A DNA stretch of 57,139 nt from Weissella viridescens. Its GTDB lineage: Bacteria > Bacillota > Bacilli > Lactobacillales > Lactobacillaceae. The DNA is taken from contig NZ_RHGY01000002.1 in NCBI RefSeq assembly GCF_003862435.1, forward strand, positions 103,723 to 160,861. Direction: 5' to 3'. Below the pieces are notes generated by a model. That model ran no database searches. It was not told the origin of the DNA and was given only the letters and a program-made list of their open reading frames with translations. A program made the translations under genes and the position numbers. Shown here piece after piece: positions 45,752 through 54,118 of this stretch (positions are counted from its first letter, which is position 1; every line of letters begins with the position of its first letter).

Positions 45752-45762
45752 AAATGAGAAAA
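45752..45762 (+). promoter_or_regulatory. AAATGAGAAAA motif upstream of the two-component system
   Basis: An exact copy of the 11-bp motif found in the two HicDH-region promoters, 90 nt before the response-regulator gene. No clear -35/-10 pair could be assigned around it. Confidence 0.3.
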
Positions 45763-45851
45763 CTGTGTTACCATTTATTTATATTAAAAATTAGAAATTA
45801 CTGATCAAAAAAGATCGCCTTTTAAATTAGAAGAAAGATAGGTACGCACAT

Positions 45852-46541
45852 ATGAGTAATATCCTTATCGTTGAAGACGAAGAAAATTTGGCACGTTTTG
45901 TTGAACTAGAATTGCAGCATGAAGGTTACGAAACCCATGTTGCTGACAATGGTCGCGACGGATTAGACGAAGCCATGAATAACGACTATGACTTAATCCT
46001 TTTGGATTTGATGTTGCCTGAATTAAGTGGGCTCGAAGTTGCCCGTCGTTTACGCGAAGTGAAAAACACACCAATTATTATGATGACTGCCCGTGATTCA
46101 GTCATTGATCGTGTTTCAGGACTTGATTACGGTGCTGATGACTATGTCGTGAAGCCATTTGCTATTGAAGAATTGCTTGCGCGTGTTCGTTCACTTTTGC
46201 GTCGTATTAATATTGAAACTGAAGAACACAGCTCACATCAAAGTGTGGTTCGTTACCGTGATCTTACAGTTGAAAAAGAAAATCGCATCGCACGTCGTGG
46301 TAATGAAATTATCAATTTAACGAAGCGTGAGTATGAATTATTGCTTATCTTGATGGAAAACATTAATGTCGTACAATCTCGTGAAGAACTTTTGAAGAAG
46401 GTATGGGGTTATGACGCCGATATCGAAACAAACGTTGTTGACGTGTATATTCGTTATCTCCGTAATAAGATTGACCAACCTGATTCACGCGCCTCATACA
46501 TCCAAACAGTTCGCGGAACTGGGTATGTCATGCGCCAATAG
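45852..46541 (+). CDS. OmpR-family response regulator (ArlR/LisR/CsrR-like)
   Basis: A 229-aa regulator. The receiver domain (1-120) has the acidic pair VEDEE, phosphoacceptor Asp52 in LILLDLMLPE, Thr in MMTARD and Lys in VKPFAIEELLARV. The C-terminal winged helix (130-229) has LTKREYELLLILMENINVVQSREELL and TVRGTGYVMR. It most resembles the ArlR/LisR/CsrR group, which controls envelope stress and surface functions in cocci and Listeria; the signal here is unknown. The cognate kinase gene follows after 18 nt. Confidence 0.94.
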   Translation: MSNILIVEDEENLARFVELELQHEGYETHVADNGRDGLDEAMNNDYDLILLDLMLPELSGLEVARRLREVKNTPIIMMTARDSVIDRVSGLDYGADDYVVKPFAIEELLARVRSLLRRINIETEEHSSHQSVVRYRDLTVEKENRIARRGNEIINLTKREYELLLILMENINVVQSREELLKKVWGYDADIETNVVDVYIRYLRNKIDQPDSRASYIQTVRGTGYVMRQ

Positions 46542-46559
46542 TGGGTTGGGAGAAACAAC

Positions 46560-48038
46560 ATGGATAATACATCATCCAAAAATCAAAAAACACCAACCCT
46601 AAAGCCCATTTCGTTGAAATGGAAATGGACCATTGGCTCACTTGTCGGTGTTTTTTTGGTGTTTGTTGTCTTTGCCTGGTTTTTAGTTCAGGCATTCTCA
46701 AACCGAATGCTCAACACCGAAAGTGAAGATGTTAATCGCTCAATGACAACGGTGGCACGCCGTCTTGAGCGCGAGTCTGATCGTCAATTAAACTCAAGTG
46801 ATATTGACAATGTGCTTCGTCCAAATCAAGCCGACTTCAACACTGTCGTAAATGATCCGGTGATTCATGAAATTGCCCGTGCGGACTATGATTTAATTAT
46901 TTATAACAATCATGGTAAGCAAGTCTACCCAGAAAAGCCAACTAAGGTCACTTACAAGCCAGTTAAGAAATCGACCATCTCACTTGAGAAAGTCAGTCAT
47001 TCAAGACAAATGATTGGTCGACAACCTTTGGTTAATCGCGACGGTCATTCAATTGGTTATTTAGTAGTTGAAAATCAACTGGGATCATACCATAAGACTT
47101 TTACGCAAGTCTTTTCAATCATTGTTGTATCTATCATCCTTGGGCTGATGCTTCTTGGACTTTGGACATATTGGTTATCAGGTTATTTCCTTTTGCCAAT
47201 TCAAGATATGACAAAGGTTGCCGACCGGATTCAAAAGGATCCCAATTTGCCCGAACGTGTTAAGGTTGAGACGCGTCACCCTGATGAACTTTCAGAGTTA
47301 GCTGATGTTTTGAATAACATGCTTGACCGCATGCAACGTTTCATCACACAGCAACAACGTTTCGTTGAAGACGTTTCACACGAATTGAGGACGCCTGTGG
47401 CAATTGTGAAGGGCCACATGGAACTTCTAAATCGTTGGGGTAAGGATGATCCTAAAATTTTGGACGAGTCAATTCAGGCATCGCTCAAGGAAATGCAACG
47501 TATGCAAGGTCTTGTCCAAGAAATGCTTGATTTAACGCGGGCCGACCAAGTTGAATTGACCTTTAAAGAGGGGCATACTGACGCAAAGGAAGTCATTAAC
47601 AGCGTGTACCACAATTATGAATTGATTTACCCGGATTTCAAATTTGTTTTAGACGATACTTTGAAAAGTGCCACTTGGCTTAACATGAGCCGTGATCACT
47701 TTGAACAAATTTTGATTATTCTGACTGATAATAGCGTGAAGTATAGTCAAGATCGCAAAGAAATTCATTTCTCAGCCTCGAAATCTGGATCAAACCTTGA
47801 AGTTGCCATCCAAGACTTTGGTGAGGGAATTAGTTCAGAAGATGCACAACACGTTTTCGACCGCTTTTATCGCGTTGATAAGGCGCGTTCCCGTAAGCAA
47901 GGTGGGAATGGTTTGGGCTTGAGTATTGCCCAAAAGTTGGTTGAAGGTTATGGCGGAACAATTGCGCTTGAATCCGCCCTGGGTCAAGGAACCATTTTCC
48001 GTGTCACTTTACCAATCCAAGAAGATACAGACGAATGA
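46560..48038 (+). CDS. Sensor histidine kinase (ArlS/LisK-like)
   Basis: A 492-aa membrane kinase. Helix 1 (about 23-45) and helix 2 (about 184-206) enclose an extracytoplasmic domain of about 140 residues. Then follow a HAMP domain, the HisKA box with His274 in FVEDVSHELRTPVAIVKGH, and the ATPase domain with N-box ILTDNSVKYS, G1 DFGEGI and G2 GGNGLGLSIAQKLV. It pairs with the upstream response regulator, and a terminator closes the unit. Confidence 0.94.
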   Translation: MDNTSSKNQKTPTLKPISLKWKWTIGSLVGVFLVFVVFAWFLVQAFSNRMLNTESEDVNRSMTTVARRLERESDRQLNSSDIDNVLRPNQADFNTVVNDPVIHEIARADYDLIIYNNHGKQVYPEKPTKVTYKPVKKSTISLEKVSHSRQMIGRQPLVNRDGHSIGYLVVENQLGSYHKTFTQVFSIIVVSIILGLMLLGLWTYWLSGYFLLPIQDMTKVADRIQKDPNLPERVKVETRHPDELSELADVLNNMLDRMQRFITQQQRFVEDVSHELRTPVAIVKGHMELLNRWGKDDPKILDESIQASLKEMQRMQGLVQEMLDLTRADQVELTFKEGHTDAKEVINSVYHNYELIYPDFKFVLDDTLKSATWLNMSRDHFEQILIILTDNSVKYSQDRKEIHFSASKSGSNLEVAIQDFGEGISSEDAQHVFDRFYRVDKARSRKQGGNGLGLSIAQKLVEGYGGTIALESALGQGTIFRVTLPIQEDTDE

Positions 48039-48050
48039 AACATGATGAAG

Positions 48051-48095
48051 ACGATGTTGAAATGATTGGATACCACCATTTCAACATCGTTTTTA
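48051..48095 (+). terminator. Rho-independent terminator of the two-component system
   Basis: A 14-bp perfect stem ACGATGTTGAAATG / CATTTCAACATCGT (48051-48064 with 48077-48090) followed by T's. Confidence 0.88.
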
Positions 48096-48124
48096 TATTC
48101 ACTTAAAGAAAGAAGTACCACCTT

Positions 48125-49129
48125 ATGATTATTAAACATGCGATTTTACACATTTTAGATAAAGATGCCGGAAATTTAATTGCTTCACAAAGTGAAATGG
48201 ATATCTCTAACATTCAAATCCATGAGTACCTCGAGGGGATTTTAACCAAGTTTGAAAGTGGCGACTACAAGCCTGGCCAATTGAATGATGCCGATTACAT
48301 TGCAAAAATCATCAGTGATGATAACCCTGATAATTTTGTCGAAAAGACAACTGCTTTAGCTGATAAGCTTTTCAGTATCGTCGCACCAGCAGAAAACGTT
48401 CCCGCTGGCGATTTGCTATGTGTTGAGTATGCTAATGGAACAGATGATTATTTTGCGATGTTGAAACTCAATCTCGTTCCACACTACACACATACGATTG
48501 ACTACGAAGGGGACGACCTCGTGAATAAACTTGTCCTCAACCGCTCAATCTTACCGGATCCTACCCAGACTGCCCAAGAAGGCATTATCATTAATTTGAT
48601 GAATGGTAGTTTCCAATTAGTTGAGAAACAATACTTAATCGATGGCCATCGTGTGAATTATTTTTCTCAAAACTTCCTTGAGATTGATCCTGAAACCTCA
48701 GCCAAAGATAATATCAAGACCATTAAAAATGCGGTGAAACACGTTGCCGACAAATTTGATGTTCCTGAACATGAGGCACTATCAACAACTCAAAATGCCA
48801 TCTTTAAAAACCTCCAAGAAAATGAAGGAGCCATTAAAGTTTCAGATATTGGTGATGCTGTTTTTGCCGGAAATATGTCAGCACAAACGGCATACCAAGA
48901 AATCACCAAAGAACAGTCATTAGATGAATCAATCGACATTCCAAACGCTGCCAAATATGAAAAGAAATATCAAGTGCAACGATTCAAACTAGATTCTGGA
49001 ATCGAAATCACGATTCCAATTGATATTTATCAAGACAAGTCAAAAGTTGAATTCGTCAATAATCCTGATGGTACCCAAACACTTTTGCTCAAAGATATTG
49101 GTGCAATTATGAATAAATTCAATTCCTAA
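48125..49129 (+). CDS. Nucleoid-associated protein (NdpA/YejK family)
   Basis: A 334-aa protein with the NA37/YejK family start MIIKHAILHILDKDAGNLIASQSEMDI, a central region containing DDYFAMLKLNLVPHYTHTID, and DGHRVNYFSQNFLEIDPE-type segments. Family members are nucleoid-associated DNA-binding proteins found across Gram-negative bacteria and lactic acid bacteria; the exact role is uncertain. It is flanked by terminators on both sides and therefore monocistronic. Confidence 0.85.
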   Translation: MIIKHAILHILDKDAGNLIASQSEMDISNIQIHEYLEGILTKFESGDYKPGQLNDADYIAKIISDDNPDNFVEKTTALADKLFSIVAPAENVPAGDLLCVEYANGTDDYFAMLKLNLVPHYTHTIDYEGDDLVNKLVLNRSILPDPTQTAQEGIIINLMNGSFQLVEKQYLIDGHRVNYFSQNFLEIDPETSAKDNIKTIKNAVKHVADKFDVPEHEALSTTQNAIFKNLQENEGAIKVSDIGDAVFAGNMSAQTAYQEITKEQSLDESIDIPNAAKYEKKYQVQRFKLDSGIEITIPIDIYQDKSKVEFVNNPDGTQTLLLKDIGAIMNKFNS

Positions 49130-49153
49130 GTTAAGAATAGGTTAGATTATGAC

Positions 49154-49189
49154 AAAAGGATAAACCCTTCATGAAGGGTTTATCCTTTT
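49154..49189 (+). terminator. Rho-independent terminator
   Basis: A 17-bp perfect stem (49154-49170 with 49173-49189) with a 2-nt centre, flanked by A and T tracts; bidirectional in sequence. Confidence 0.85.
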
Positions 49190-49266
49190 AATTGTTTCAT
49201 AAATCAGAACAGTGTAAAATTAACCCCTGTATATTTATGTAATTATATTTGGATTGGAGCAAAAAA

Positions 49267-50751
49267 ATGAATAAAAAGAAGATTGGTTTATCAGCCCTGG
49301 TGTTGATGATCTTTTCAACGATTTTTGGTTTTGCTAACGGGCCAGTTGCGTATATGCAAACTGGTTACGCAGCCATTATCTGGTATGTGCTGGGTGCACT
49401 ATTCTTCTTTCTACCAACCTCAATGATGTATGCTGAATTTGGTTCCGCTTATAAGGATTCCAAGGGTGGTATTTACACATGGATGGAAGGGGCCCTCGGT
49501 AAAAAGACTGCGTTTATCGCAACTTTCGTTGGGCTAGCCGCCTGGGTTGTTTGGATGATTTCTGTCGCCCAAAAGGTTTGGATTCCATTTTCAACCATCT
49601 TCGCTGGTCATGATATGACACAAAGCTGGTCGATTTTCGGACTTTCAAGTACGAAGACCGTTGGTCTATTAGCCATCGCCTTTGTTGTGGTCGTTGCATT
49701 CTTCGTAACACGTGGTGTGCAATCTATCTCAAAGATTTCATCAATCGGTGGAATCTTCGTCATGGCCATGAATGTCATTTTGATTCTTGCATCAATTATT
49801 GTCTTGATTGCACATCATGGACAATTTGCTGAACCAATCGTTGCCAAGTCATTCATTGTGCCACAAAATCCAGCCTTTCAATCACCAATGCAATTGATTT
49901 CATTTGCCTTGTATGCGGTCTTTGCCTATGCAGGAATGGAACAACTTGGTGGTATGATGGAAGATATCGATGATGCTGAAAAAACATATCCTAAGGCGGT
50001 CTTCATTGCAACCATCGTGATTGCTTTCGGGTATGCGTTGTCAATTCTATTCTGGGGTGTCACAACGAACTGGTTGCATTTGTCACACATGTCAAATGCC
50101 AATCTTGGAAACGTGACATACATCTTGATGAATAACCTTGGGGTTGAATTTGGTTCATCTATTGGCTTTTCACATACTGCGTCATTGACCCTTGGAGCCT
50201 GGTTTGCCCGATTTGCTGGACTTTCAATGTTCATGGCTTATCTTGGTTCATTCTTTGTGCTTACGTACTCACCACTTAAATCATTCATTCTTGGTTCGCC
50301 TAAGGAAGTTTGGCCTAAGCCAGTCATTCGTTTGAACAAAGCAGGTGTTCCAACGGTTGCCGTTTGGTTGCAAGCTGGCCTAGTTATCTTATTTATTCTT
50401 GGAATCTCATTTGGTGGTAGCAATGCTGCTGAGCTTTACCAAATTTTGACAAACATGGGAAATGTTTCTTCAACTTTGCCATATGTCTTCTTGGTGGCTG
50501 CTTTCCCAATTTTCAAGAAATTAACTAATGTTAACCATCCGTTTGTGTTCTTTAAGTCAAAGCGGATGACATGGTTTGCTACAATTATTGTCGAGGTCTT
50601 GATCATTACATCAATGGTTATGACCATCATTCCATTGATCACAACTGGTGATTACGCGAATGCGTTCTGGACAATTGTTGGACCAATCTTCTTTGCTTTC
50701 TTAGCTTGGCTCCTATATAGTCACGCTGAACGCAAATACGGTAAGCTTTAA
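49267..50751 (+). CDS. yjeM: YjeM-like amino acid permease (APC superfamily)
   Basis: A 494-aa APC-superfamily transporter with about 12 helices. Long segments match E. coli YjeM in order: LMIFSTIFGFANGPVA, AEFGSAYKDSKGGIYTWM, KVWIPFSTIFAGHDMTQSW, GAWFARFAGLSMFMAYLGSFF, YSPLKSFILGSPKEVWPKP. YjeM belongs near the glutamate/GABA antiporter (GadC) group, but its substrate is not established. GGAG at 49256-49259 sets ATG 49267 over the in-frame TTG at 49249. It is a single-gene unit. Confidence 0.88.
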   Translation: MNKKKIGLSALVLMIFSTIFGFANGPVAYMQTGYAAIIWYVLGALFFFLPTSMMYAEFGSAYKDSKGGIYTWMEGALGKKTAFIATFVGLAAWVVWMISVAQKVWIPFSTIFAGHDMTQSWSIFGLSSTKTVGLLAIAFVVVVAFFVTRGVQSISKISSIGGIFVMAMNVILILASIIVLIAHHGQFAEPIVAKSFIVPQNPAFQSPMQLISFALYAVFAYAGMEQLGGMMEDIDDAEKTYPKAVFIATIVIAFGYALSILFWGVTTNWLHLSHMSNANLGNVTYILMNNLGVEFGSSIGFSHTASLTLGAWFARFAGLSMFMAYLGSFFVLTYSPLKSFILGSPKEVWPKPVIRLNKAGVPTVAVWLQAGLVILFILGISFGGSNAAELYQILTNMGNVSSTLPYVFLVAAFPIFKKLTNVNHPFVFFKSKRMTWFATIIVEVLIITSMVMTIIPLITTGDYANAFWTIVGPIFFAFLAWLLYSHAERKYGKL

Positions 50752-50759
50752 TTTCAAAC

Positions 50760-50801
50760 AAAAGATCATTGTCCCTCGTACGTAGGGGTGATGGTCTTTT
50801 T
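50760..50801 (+). terminator. Rho-independent terminator of the permease gene
   Basis: Stem AAAGATCAT...TCCC / GGG...ATGGTCTTT with one G-T pair and a 9-nt loop, T-tract. Confidence 0.75.
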
Positions 50802-50816
50802 GCTAGGGGCGTTTTA

Positions 50817-50844
50817 TTTACAAGTAATGTTGGTGTGATATAAT
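50817..50844 (+). promoter_or_regulatory. Promoter of yidC
   Basis: TTTACA (50817-50822), 16-bp spacer, extended -10 TGATATAAT (50836-50844), 41 nt before the start codon. Confidence 0.75.
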
Positions 50845-50885
50845 AGGTGAGTTAAAATATAAAACTCGTGAGGAAATAGCTTCAA

Positions 50886-51875
50886 ATGAAAATTAAACAT
50901 TTAACACCAATTCTTGTGATCTTACTTTTAGGATTATTAGTAACTGGTAATATTAATATTTTGCAAGGGCCATTGACGTCCTTTATGGAGTGGGCGCAAC
51001 ATGCCATCGGTGGACCTAATGCGGTTGGTTGGTCAATTGTGATGTTGACTTTGTTTGTGCGACTCATTCTTATGCCATTCATGGTGCAACAACAGCATGC
51101 AGCAACTGTACAACAAGAAAAAATGCGCTTGCTTCAACCACAACTAACAAAAATTCAAGAAGCCCAAAAGAATGCCAAGACGCAAGACGAACAAATGCGT
51201 GCTTCGCAAGCTATGATGGCCGTTTATCGTGAGAACGGTGTGTCTATGTTTGGCGGCATTAACTTCTCAATCATGTTGATTCAAATGCCTGTTTTCACTG
51301 GTCTATATTCAGCGATCCAGCATTCTAAAGACTTGGTTGGCGCTAGTTTCTATGGGATTTCTTTGACAGATAAGAGTCCCTTACTAGCTGTATTTACCGC
51401 AGCCTTATACTTCTTACAATCATATCTTTCTACAATTGGTATTCCTGAAGATCAAAAGAAAACCATGCGCTCAATGATGTTCATGATGCCTTTAATGATG
51501 TTGTTCACAACTTGGTTTACCAACGGTGGAGTCGCACTTTACTTTAGTGTTGGAGCAATTGTCATGATCTTCCAGCAATTAATCATTACGATGTGGCGTC
51601 CACGTATTCGTCGCCATATTGGCCAAACATTCGATGTCAAAGACGTTGCTGATGATGCGTTAGCCGGTAATTTGGCACCTGCACCCGAACCAACAAACCG
51701 TTTTGCTAAAGCCCTTCAAAGTGCGCAACAAGCACAACAAGCGCAAGCAGACGCTGAGATTGAATCGGAAACACCGAAGAAAACTGAAGCTGAATTACGT
51801 GCTGAAAATCGCGCACGAAATGCTAAAAAGCATGCTAAGCCGAAGGAAGACGACGATGATTCATCTAAATCATAA
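50886..51875 (+). CDS. yidC: Membrane protein insertase YidC without lipobox cysteine
   Basis: A 329-aa YidC/Oxa1/Alb3 insertase. The core starts at GWSIVMLTLFVRLILMPFMVQQQ, with the groove Arg conserved, followed by the cytoplasmic hairpin, ILLIQMPVF-type helix (IMLIQMPVFTGLYSAI) and three further helices; the tail is long and charged as in YidC2 proteins. Gram-positive YidC is normally a lipoprotein with a lipobox ending in Cys after about 20 residues. Here the equivalent site reads LLVTG followed by Asn, so the cysteine is replaced although the box context is kept. It has its own promoter and terminator. Confidence 0.95.
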   Translation: MKIKHLTPILVILLLGLLVTGNINILQGPLTSFMEWAQHAIGGPNAVGWSIVMLTLFVRLILMPFMVQQQHAATVQQEKMRLLQPQLTKIQEAQKNAKTQDEQMRASQAMMAVYRENGVSMFGGINFSIMLIQMPVFTGLYSAIQHSKDLVGASFYGISLTDKSPLLAVFTAALYFLQSYLSTIGIPEDQKKTMRSMMFMMPLMMLFTTWFTNGGVALYFSVGAIVMIFQQLIITMWRPRIRRHIGQTFDVKDVADDALAGNLAPAPEPTNRFAKALQSAQQAQQAQADAEIESETPKKTEAELRAENRARNAKKHAKPKEDDDDSSKS

Positions 51876-51878
51876 AAT

Positions 51879-51913
51879 AAAGGAAGCTCCAGCGTTGATG
51901 GGGCTTCCTTTTG
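51879..51913 (+). terminator. Rho-independent terminator of yidC
   Basis: Stem AAAGGAAGCTCC (51879-51890) with GGGGCTTCCTTTT, 9-nt loop, T-tract. Confidence 0.85.
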
Positions 51914-51914
51914 T

Positions 51915-51943
51915 TTTACTTATTTTATGTAAGGCTGTATAAT
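51915..51943 (+). promoter_or_regulatory. Promoter of the thioredoxin-like gene
   Basis: TTTACT (51915-51920), 17-bp spacer, perfect TATAAT (51938-51943). Confidence 0.6.
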
Positions 51944-51975
51944 GTAGATATTAATTAGATACGGAGGACAAAATT

Positions 51976-52311
51976 ATGGATTTTTACGAACCAAAACAGC
52001 ATTCGGATGCTGAAATTCGCGAGGCCATTGCTTCAAACAAAGAATTGGTGCTCTTCTTACAAACATCTTGGTGTGGTGATTGTAAAGCCATTAAGCCTTT
52101 TGTACAACAGTATAAAGACCTTGTTGAAGAAGCTGGGGCAACTTGGATTGATGCCGATCGCGATGAAAATATTGCGGTTGCCGATGAAAATGGTCTTCGT
52201 GGCATCCCTGTCTTTGTACTCTTCAAAGATGGTAAACAAGTGAGTCATTTTGGAAATGGTCAGCGTTTAAATCCTGCTGATGTTGCCAATTGGATTAAAG
52301 AAAATGTATAA
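51976..52311 (+). CDS. Thioredoxin-family protein with CGDC active site
   Basis: A 111-aa thioredoxin fold. The redox motif is SWCGDC (Cys33, Cys36) in place of the classical WCGPC, and the cis-Pro loop is GIPVFVLF. The Asp in the active site raises the question of a specialised partner, since CGDC-type proteins are side branches rather than the main thioredoxin. GGAGG lies before the ATG. A shared terminator follows. Confidence 0.92.
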   Translation: MDFYEPKQHSDAEIREAIASNKELVLFLQTSWCGDCKAIKPFVQQYKDLVEEAGATWIDADRDENIAVADENGLRGIPVFVLFKDGKQVSHFGNGQRLNPADVANWIKENV

Positions 52312-52351
52312 AAAAAGGCGCTACCCTTAGTCACAAGGTAGCGTCTTTTTT
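52311..52351. terminator. Bidirectional terminator between the thioredoxin and TetR genes
   Basis: Stem AAAAAGGCGCTACC / GGTAGCGTCTTTTT with an 11-nt loop, flanked by A and T tracts. Both convergent genes end at its edges. Confidence 0.88.
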
Positions 52352-52904
52352 AGCGATTTGCTTCGGTCATTTGTTGTGCTAATTTTGACATTTCAGCAAC
52401 TGATTCATGCATACCAGTTGCAATCCAACGAATGGCAAGGGCAAGCATCCCAGACGCTGTAAAGTCTGCCACATAATCAATCGATTGCACTGGCTTATTC
52501 ACAGCCACACGGTCTTGACTATAAAGGGCAACGTAAAGCTCTTGCAAGATATCGCGAAGGGGTGGATAAAATTGTTCACGCAATCCAGCATTCAAAAGGA
52601 CAGCAATAATCATACCATTTGACTTAATAAATCCAAAAAAGGCTTCGTCAATGGCTTCACTGGTTAGGGGGAGATGTTCAACATCCACTTTAAATTCACT
52701 GTTCAATTGATTCACGATTGTATCGATAACTGCTTCCTTTGTACCAAAGTGGCGATAGAAAGCCATCCGTGACACGCCTGCCTCGCGGGTTATTTCGGTC
52801 ACCGCCAGTTGGTCATAGGATTGGCCTTGCAACAAAGTTAACGTCGCATCAATAATTTGTTCGTCTGTTTGTTGACGAATACTTTCAGTTACTGCATTTC
52901 TCAT
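52350..52904 (-). CDS. TetR/AcrR family transcriptional regulator
   Basis: A 184-aa regulator. The N-terminal helix-turn-helix reads LAVTEITREAGVSRMAFYRHFGTKEAVIDTI (about residues 33-63); the rest is an all-helical ligand/dimer domain with a C-terminal pattern like the DhaS/TetR_C_8 group. Targets are unknown: the divergent neighbours to the right are the mevalonate genes, which run in the same direction, so no classical divergent target is present. The binding site before ATG 52904 is weak (GATGGGCG). Confidence 0.88.
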   Translation of the reverse strand: MRNAVTESIRQQTDEQIIDATLTLLQGQSYDQLAVTEITREAGVSRMAFYRHFGTKEAVIDTIVNQLNSEFKVDVEHLPLTSEAIDEAFFGFIKSNGMIIAVLLNAGLREQFYPPLRDILQELYVALYSQDRVAVNKPVQSIDYVADFTASGMLALAIRWIATGMHESVAEMSKLAQQMTEANR

Positions 52905-53038
52905 ACGCCCATCTTATCGAAATTCAACAAAGAATAGGGGGCCAGCGAACAAACCTCAATAAAATTTACTTTTCGTTGTGATTTCTCAATAATTATTAAA
53001 GCTTTTTTATAAAAGATTTTACGAAGTCATTAGATATT

Positions 53039-53072
53039 AAAAAGCGCTAACCAATTTTGGCTAGCGCTTTTT
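53039..53072 (-). terminator. Terminator of the mevalonate operon
   Basis: Stem AAAAAGCGCTA-ACCA / TGG-CTAGCGCTTTTT around AATTT-type loop, directly at the fni stop codon on the minus strand. Confidence 0.8.
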
Positions 53073-54110
53073 TTAGCGTTGATCATTATAATTTTTTAGT
53101 TCTGGTGACAAAATGTAGGGGACTTGTGCTAAATCCGTCACATTTTTGGCACCGACTAATGCGTACAATTCCGTTAACTGTTTTTGCCAACGGGTAATTT
53201 CAGCAATCAAACCATCAACATCAGTCGTTAATAAGGTATGGAGAAAATGCCCCGCAACACCAACTGTTTGCGCACCCATAACCTGTGCTTTTAAAATGTC
53301 GAGTGGTGATTGAATCCCGCCAGTGGCAAATATAGTCACGCCATCTTGTGCACGTTGCGCTTCCAAAAGTGATTCCGCGGTCGTTTGACCCCAGTCATAT
53401 AAAAAGGCATATTGATCCGGCGTTTCACGATTTCGACGATCTTCAATTTGAGCAAAGTTCGTTCCTGAACGACCACCAATATTCACGTATTGCACACCCA
53501 GGGCAGAAAGCTCATTAATGCTTTGCGCATCCATCCCAAAGCCGACTTCTTTTACGATTACGGGCACATTCACCTGCTCAACAATGGCTTTAATATTATC
53601 TTTCCAGTAAAAAGCATCGTCACCTTCCGGCATTACTGTTTCTTGGGCTGCATTGATGTGGACTTCCAAAGCATCCGCGTGGATTAAGTCAATCGCTTTT
53701 TGGGCGTTTTCAGCAGAATGACCTGCACCGATATTCGCCATCAAAAAGCCATCTGGATTCACTTCGCGAGCAATTTGAAAACTTGCAGCTTGAGCTGGCT
53801 CTTTAATGGCAATACTCTCTGAACCAACAGCCATCGCAATGCCAGTTGTACGTGCAGCTAGCGCAAGCTGTTGGTTAATTTCGCCTGTTTTTTCACTACC
53901 ACCAGTCATCGCTTCAATATAGAAGGGATATTGCCAATTGAAATCAGGATTTTGAACCGTTAGATCAACATCTGAAATCCCAATTTCAGGCAAAGGACGA
54001 TGAATAAGTCGCACATCTTCCAAAGAAGAAGTGGGTGGGGTCCGTCGAAAGTTTGATTCAGCCAGTGCCAAATGTTCATTCTTACGATGGGCTTGTCCTG
54101 ATTCTGTCAT
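53073..54110 (-). CDS. fni: Type 2 isopentenyl-diphosphate delta-isomerase
   Basis: A 345-aa FMN- and NADPH-dependent isomerase converting IPP to DMAPP. Family motifs are HRKNEHLALA at the N-terminus, YIEAMTGGS, ALEVHINAAQETVMPEGD (catalytic Gln and metal-binding Glu), VPVIVKEVGFGMD and NIGGRSGTNF. It ends the mvk-mvaD-pmk-fni operon, 8 nt after pmk, and completes conversion of mevalonate to both isoprenoid building blocks. Confidence 0.96.
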   Translation of the reverse strand: MTESGQAHRKNEHLALAESNFRRTPPTSSLEDVRLIHRPLPEIGISDVDLTVQNPDFNWQYPFYIEAMTGGSEKTGEINQQLALAARTTGIAMAVGSESIAIKEPAQAASFQIAREVNPDGFLMANIGAGHSAENAQKAIDLIHADALEVHINAAQETVMPEGDDAFYWKDNIKAIVEQVNVPVIVKEVGFGMDAQSINELSALGVQYVNIGGRSGTNFAQIEDRRNRETPDQYAFLYDWGQTTAESLLEAQRAQDGVTIFATGGIQSPLDILKAQVMGAQTVGVAGHFLHTLLTTDVDGLIAEITRWQKQLTELYALVGAKNVTDLAQVPYILSPELKNYNDQR

Positions 54111-54118
54111 AAAGCCTC

